Source: Plectranthus barbatus (lineage: Eukaryota; Streptophyta; Magnoliopsida; Lamiales; Lamiaceae). Taken from it: 64,000 nucleotides of DNA. Positions 59,407 to 64,000 of this stretch are shown here, piece by piece. Under the pieces are notes generated by a model, which was given only the letters and a program-made list of their open reading frames with translations, was not told the DNA's origin and did not search any database. The position numbers were made by a program, and so were the translations under genes. The stretch spans positions 64,858 through 128,857 of the forward strand of contig JAPKLW010000867.1 of the NCBI GenBank assembly GCA_026898455.1. The letters are read 5' to 3'. Within the stretch, counting starts at the first letter, position 1. The number at the start of each line of letters is the position of its first letter.

Positions 59407-59575
59407 GCAGATTAAGCTTTCTTAAAATATAAGATAAAATCTAATCCCGAAAAGGCTAGATTAATCCAATGGCAAGTTGAATATCAATACTATGTATTTG
59501 ATATTATTGTGATAGAATCTCATGAAAATATTCTTGGAGATTTTTTAACAATAGAATGAAGGGATTGAAACTGAC
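59405..59575 (+). pseudogene. Endogenous pararetrovirus: RNase H, second part
   Basis: From about 59418 the + strand reads FLKYKIKSNPEKARLIQWQV and then VIESHENILGDFLTIE, ending at a stop near 59566. This is the C-terminal region of caulimovirid RNase H (RLI-W ... N-L-DFLT pattern). It is in the same orientation as the first part at 52431-52525, which shows the intervening copia material was inserted into the viral copy. A further polar stretch in shifted frames runs to about 59780 and may be the viral pol tail. Confidence 0.7.
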
Positions 59576-59799
59576 TTCATCCTTGCTACTCAGAGGCAAT
59601 TCACAAAAAACATGGAATTTCTTCAAAGAGAGTGACAAGAGTTATGTCTTCATGCTCATCAATTAGGAAGAATACATCAAGTCAATTGTAACAAAGATGA
59701 TGAGTGAATACAAGCATGTTTGTGGACTAAAGGACAACTTTGGTCAACAGTCAAAGAGCCAGTACTCTGGGCTATCAGGTCACCACTAGTAAAAGGAGA

Positions 59800-60190
59800 G
59801 TTATTAAATTTCTGCGATTTTACAAATTTGGATATTGCAATAACCAGGTCTAGATATTGCATATATTTCAAATTAATTGCATATGAACAAAAACCCTATA
59901 ATGCTTCTTTAATTAAAAAATTATGCATAACTTGTACAATATAAATTTCTGCAACTTTACAAACTTGGATATTACAAATAACCAGGTCTAGATATAACAT
60001 ATATTTCAAATTAATTGTTGATCAAGAAAACCATGTACCAATGTTTCTTTAATAAAAAATTATGCAAAGTTGGTGCAATATTAAATTTTGAAACTTTACA
60101 AACTTATCTACTACAAATAAACAGGCATAGATAATGCATGTATTTCAAATTATTTGCATTTTCGCCAACACCAAAATATGTACATATTGT
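59800..60190 (-). repeat. Inverted array of the ~140-bp repeat, about three copies (array R')
   Basis: Anchor ataaccaggt (reverse complement of acctggttat) recurs at 59840, 59978 and, altered, 60117, with periods of 138 and 139 bp. Unit sequence matches the reverse complement of array R at 46420-47000, including gcaactttacaaact and aatgcttctttaatt blocks. Confidence 0.88.
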
Positions 60191-60230
60191 TAAAAAAATG
60201 CAATTAACCAAATAAAAATGAAGAATTAAC

Positions 60231-61538
60231 TGTTGGTCCCAAGATCGGGATTTTATACACACAATGGAAAATTTACTTGTCAAACTTGCACTCACAAACT
60301 AGTTATTACTCACCAGTTTGTGTTTCTGAAAGCTTATGATTGTAAGTTTAGTTCAAGATTAGGTTTCAGATATACTTCAATAATTAGATAGTGTTGAGTT
60401 TTAAATCCTTACGAAAAATAAATAAATCAGTAAATGAACAAGGATTTATAAAGATTCGAACACAAGAGCCCTATGTCTTCTCTTCAAACCTTATGTCTGG
60501 AATACACTAGGTTCTGGAACACAAAGGTTCTCACGGTCTATTGCAAGCTGATGGATGCAAGTTTCCACCAGTTCAGTTGCTCACTCGCCCAGGTCGTTGC
60601 TTCCTTTGCCTCACAGATCCGAAGTGTGGGCACACCATGCAAACTCTATCTCTGGAACTTGGGAGCTTTAAGGTTATTTGTGGAATCGCCGATCCTTTTG
60701 GCTAAATGCCTGTAAAAATCACAGCTTGGAAAAGCTTTGACTGTTATGTTCTTATTTGGAACACCTAAGAAATAACTTGTGCTTAGATAGCAACAAGTCT
60801 CGTGTCCAATAAAGCACACGATGAGCTTAAAATCCCTCGAACTTGCAAGCTTTTATAATTGATTGTTCGACGATGATTCTCATAGATTTGTAGATTGTTG
60901 AATTGGGAGAATTGGTAACCTCTCTTCTACGGACACTACATCTATTTATAGACGGAGTGTGAGTGGTTTGAAATTGTAGCCGTTGAGAGACATTTGGAAG
61001 ATGTCCAATTGGCGCCTCTCTTCTATGAAGGACAGGTTGCTTTTGCAGAAAGTTTGTACCTGCTGGCTTTTCTGAAACAGGATGTTGACATCGTACTATG
61101 TGTCCGAACGACTCTTCTAGTCAGTCCGAGGAACCAAAACTGGTCCAACACCATCAGACTTTAAGTAGTCTCCATTCTTAAAGTTTGGTCTTCAGAAGGA
61201 TTCCTACTAACTTGTGCTTTGTATCTCTGTGTTCGAGAATGATAGGCGAGAGTGAAACTGACCAGTTTCAAGTTGGTGACGTTAGCCAATTTTCTTATTG
61301 CAAAATCTCCAAACTGGTACTAAGGATTGTAGCCAGGTTCTTCTATCATCTTGCGGGACCAAACGAGAGAATTTCCACTTTGTCTTGATCATCTCTATTA
61401 CAACTCAATTGATATCCTATACATGACATTACATGTTTTTCTCAAACTAGAGCTAATCTAGAGACATCCTAAACTGGTGGTTTCTATACATTGTTTGACA
61501 TATCAAAATGCAACAATAAGTAGGAATACTTCCTAATA
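60231..61538 (-). mobile_element. 3' LTR of a second - strand copia element
   Basis: The + strand begins TGTTGGTCCCAAGATC, so the - strand ends GGGACCAACA. A TATA box (- strand CGTCTATAAATAGATG, + about 60946-60961) is present. On the right, atttctcccttttcaatg is the complement of a polypurine tract (CATTGAAAAGGGAGAAAT), so the LTR's - strand start is at about 61538; its TG has mutated (- strand TATTAGGAAG). Related to the LTR at 52526-53871. Confidence 0.75.
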
Positions 61539-63144
61539 ATTTCTCCCTTTTCAATGTTGTCAAAACCACCACTAATGGTAAAGAATCAGTTTTTCGAGTT
61601 TACAAAAAATATTCTATCAAGATCTAATACTCATAAACTTAATTCTTTAACTCAGCCTGCCATGTGAATCTTCCCCCTCAACAGGAGATATTTTTCTCGA
61701 TTATAGACATTCATGGCTAGAATTGCAAACTGACGACACTAAAGAGTGAGGCAATAGGTCTTGAGACAACGAGTCATTCTCTTCAAAATAAGCAGAAACT
61801 TATATTATTTCATTGATTTGCTTACAACTTTATGAAAAGAAGTAATGTACAAGTACAATGAAAGCAATAAATTTGGTCTTTTGCTGGAGCTAATTGCTTC
61901 GCTCCATCTTCTTCAGCTGAAGCTGGTGATTGGGATTCAGAGAAAATCCAATACATGTTAGCCCACCTCCTCCTCACCAAAACAAATCTCACCACTTGTT
62001 TATGGTGGAGCTCCCGTTAGAAAAGTCTCACCAGTTGTCATTATATACAGCCTATCACCATATGCAAGTTTTGCCAATTGTTCTATGATGGCGCTTCTGG
62101 GCCGGCAAGCATACATGTAGCACAAGTTGCTTTGAACAATAGAATCTGATTCAATGAGTTGCGGTTAGCCCCAAACTAGAAGCAAAGCTTGACCAGAAGC
62201 AAAAATATATAAATTCAATATGCATCACCTTACTTCCAGAAGCTTCTCCTTCGTCTTCTTTCACATTCTCCCTCGCAACCAACACCGGAGGGAGGAGAGG
62301 GGAAACAGTGATCTGACCTTGATGCTTCCCAGAAATCGTGGTGAAGTTCGATTGAGGTCAGACCACAAGGAGTCCTTCCACTTCTTGTGACGTAAGGAAG
62401 ATCCTCCTCCGACCCACATGACTATTCTTCATATCACCAATGATGAAATAGTCCCGGTTGATGGAAAGGATATCCGACGTCCCTTCGGCTCTGAGGTAAA
62501 AACCCTCGCCGAGAGTGGAGAGCTGATGAGCTCGAGAATCATCTCAGAAAGAGCCTTTATGAGAATGATGATTCTCTCTTCTAATTGAGCAACTGCACGA
62601 TCACTTTGTTCAAAGGCACCTTGCTTAAACTCCGGTGGTTTTAAGGAAAAATGCCATTGTTGTTGGAGATATTTTTGAAGGATGAGTATAGCTTTAAGGA
62701 TTACCCAAGTCCTCCTTAAATACTTGAGGGTGCAACATCCTATTCAGATCTCTTGGGATTTCGAAACGTCCCAAATCCTTAAATGATATAGATGAGATTT
62801 AATCTTCATTTAGCGTTCGCGATGATGTTACAGTGCTTTAGGCATGTGTAATATCCCCATTCCCTCCTTCCTGAGTCGCTCGCAAATCAGCATTAAATGA
62901 AGCGTGTTAACTTTGACAAACCGCTCCAAATCTCCCGTTCTTTACAAGTTTGTTGACTCGGCAAACTCTTCTATATCTAGATTAGTTGCTGACGTGAAAA
63001 CCTTATCCGCTCAGAACTGGTTGACTATACAAACCGATAAAAATGCAAGTTTGTACTTTTCTTCAGAAAATCAAAACTAAGAGCTCAGACCTATTTTTAT
63101 TCCACTTCTTCGTCAGATTATCAATAAAAATAAGAATGAGAGCT
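61539..63144 (-). other. Decayed region between pol and 3' LTR of the second copia element
   Basis: Includes the polypurine tract at its left edge. No frame of useful length was seen. SIRE-like copia elements may hold an extra ORF here; if one existed it is no longer readable. Confidence 0.45.
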
Positions 63145-64000
63145 TGAACTCATTCCTCTTCAGAGCTAATCTCTTCAAACTCTAGTAGACCGAGTTTGAT
63201 GCACAACTCTCTAAATCTTTCTACTGGGAGTGGCTTGCAAGCTGATCTTTCGTTCAGATGTAATCCACCGAGAAATCTTTCTTCTCCACGTGATCTCAGA
63301 TAAAATGATGTCATATATCAATTTGCTTAGTTCTATGAACTGGATTCTTCGTGATGCCCATTGTATTATTGTTATCATAGTATATAAGTACACAACCCGA
63401 AATAACATCATAATCCATCTGTTGTTGCTTGATCCATAAGACTTGAGCACAACAACTTGCAGCAGCCACATATTCGACTTTTGTCGTGGAGGTTGCAACC
63501 GAGATTTTCTTCTTGTTGAACCAACTTATCAGTTTGTGACCCAGAAACTGACATGTACCACTTGTGCTTTTGCAGTCAATTCAGCATCCTTTGAAGTCTG
63601 AATCTGAATAGTCACTGAGAGTAAGCTCATCACATCAAAGATACAAGATTCCTAGTGATTTGGTGTACTTCATGTATCTCACGATCCTTTTAGCAGCCTC
63701 TATGTGTGATATCTTCGGATTGACTTGAAATCTCGCACATACTCCAATGACATAAGATATATCTGGTTTGCTAGATGTCAAATATAGAAAGGATCCAATG
63801 ATGCCTCTGAAACTGGTTGGGTCAACTGATTATCCTTCTTTATTTGGTGTGATCCTAACACTTGGACTCATCAAAATTTTGAGTGTCTTTGTCTTCTTTG
63901 AACAAAACTTACAGATGAGATCCTTCGTGTACTTTCTCTAATGAATGAAAATTCTTCGAAAGATTGATGAACTTGAAGTCTAAGGAAGTATGTCATCTTG
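63145..64000 (-). pseudogene. Copia pol, RT-RNase H end, decayed and cut by window edge
   Basis: On the - strand, reading inward from about 63790: YVIGVCARFQVNPKISHIEA, AKRIVRYMKYTKSLGILYL, LSDYSDSDFKGC, CKSTSGTCQFLGHKLISWF, VATSTTKVEYVAAASCC and HHFI..DHVEKKDFSVDYI. This is the order of the copia RNase H domain; the wording is closest to the SIRE/Maximus group in my judgement. Stops and frameshifts are frequent. The rest of pol lies beyond the right edge. Confidence 0.8.

Overview
This is a nuclear genomic window from a flowering plant, almost certainly a eudicot. It has AT-rich intergenic DNA, spliced genes with GT-AG introns, and dense nested LTR retrotransposons. No order or species is assigned; nothing in the sequence settles that. 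Only two intact host genes were found, both on the + strand in the middle: a 14-exon CAAX prenyl protease 1 (STE24/FACE1 type, 17666-21876, 424 aa) and an 8-exon transmembrane receptor-like Ser/Thr kinase (28720-32711, 500 aa) of the At1g01540/At4g01330 type. From memory, these two families are also neighbours in Arabidopsis (At4g01320/At4g01330), so this is probably an ancient linked pair surrounded by repeats.

Layout. 1-3796: 5' part of a Ty1/copia element on the - strand (gag start, long unusual leader, tRNA-Met primer site, full LTR). 3797-4912: remnant of another LTR on the - strand. 4913-17136: a decayed Ty3/gypsy element with Tat-lineage features (gag, PR, RT, two RNase H domains, integrase, then an antisense spliced ORF). 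It is interrupted by a solo copia LTR (8502-9960, perfect 5-bp target duplication) and by an Athila-like LTR (15184-16625). 17137-33000: gene island with STE24, about 6.8 kb of AT-rich DNA holding a possible 3.5-kb inverted-terminus element and a Stowaway-like MITE, then the kinase. 34798-37060: Athila-like LTR on the - strand, itself split by a gypsy 3' end. 37068-37545: unidentified decayed coding stretch. About 38400-45326: an Athila-type element on the + strand with recognisable gag and pol, whose integrase end and most of the 3' LTR are deleted. 45345-46190: copia LTR fragment.

46420-60190 is the most unusual block. A decayed endogenous pararetrovirus (Caulimoviridae: primer site, capsid-like, movement protein, protease, RT, RNase H) is flanked by two arrays of the same roughly 140-bp repeat in inverted orientation. 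Its RNase H region is split by about 6.9 kb of a - strand copia element (LTR at 52526-53871) that carries a long accessory ORF (59406 down to 54360). That ORF is in turn split by a solo Athila-like LTR (56200-57610, perfect 5-bp duplication). 60231-64000: 3' LTR and pol end of another - strand copia element.

The main pattern not explained by ordinary annotation: four different Athila-like LTRs each carry a cluster of short dyad motifs just upstream of the LTR TATA box. Each LTR uses its own sequence, but all share the form NNNCG-NN-CGNNN (CGTCG-AT-CGACG, CGTCG-GT-CGACG, TCCCG-AR-CGGGA, TCTCG-GT-CGAGA). In one element the same dyad has also spread into the leader and into the coding region, where it appears as a repeated Ser-Ile-Asp peptide.
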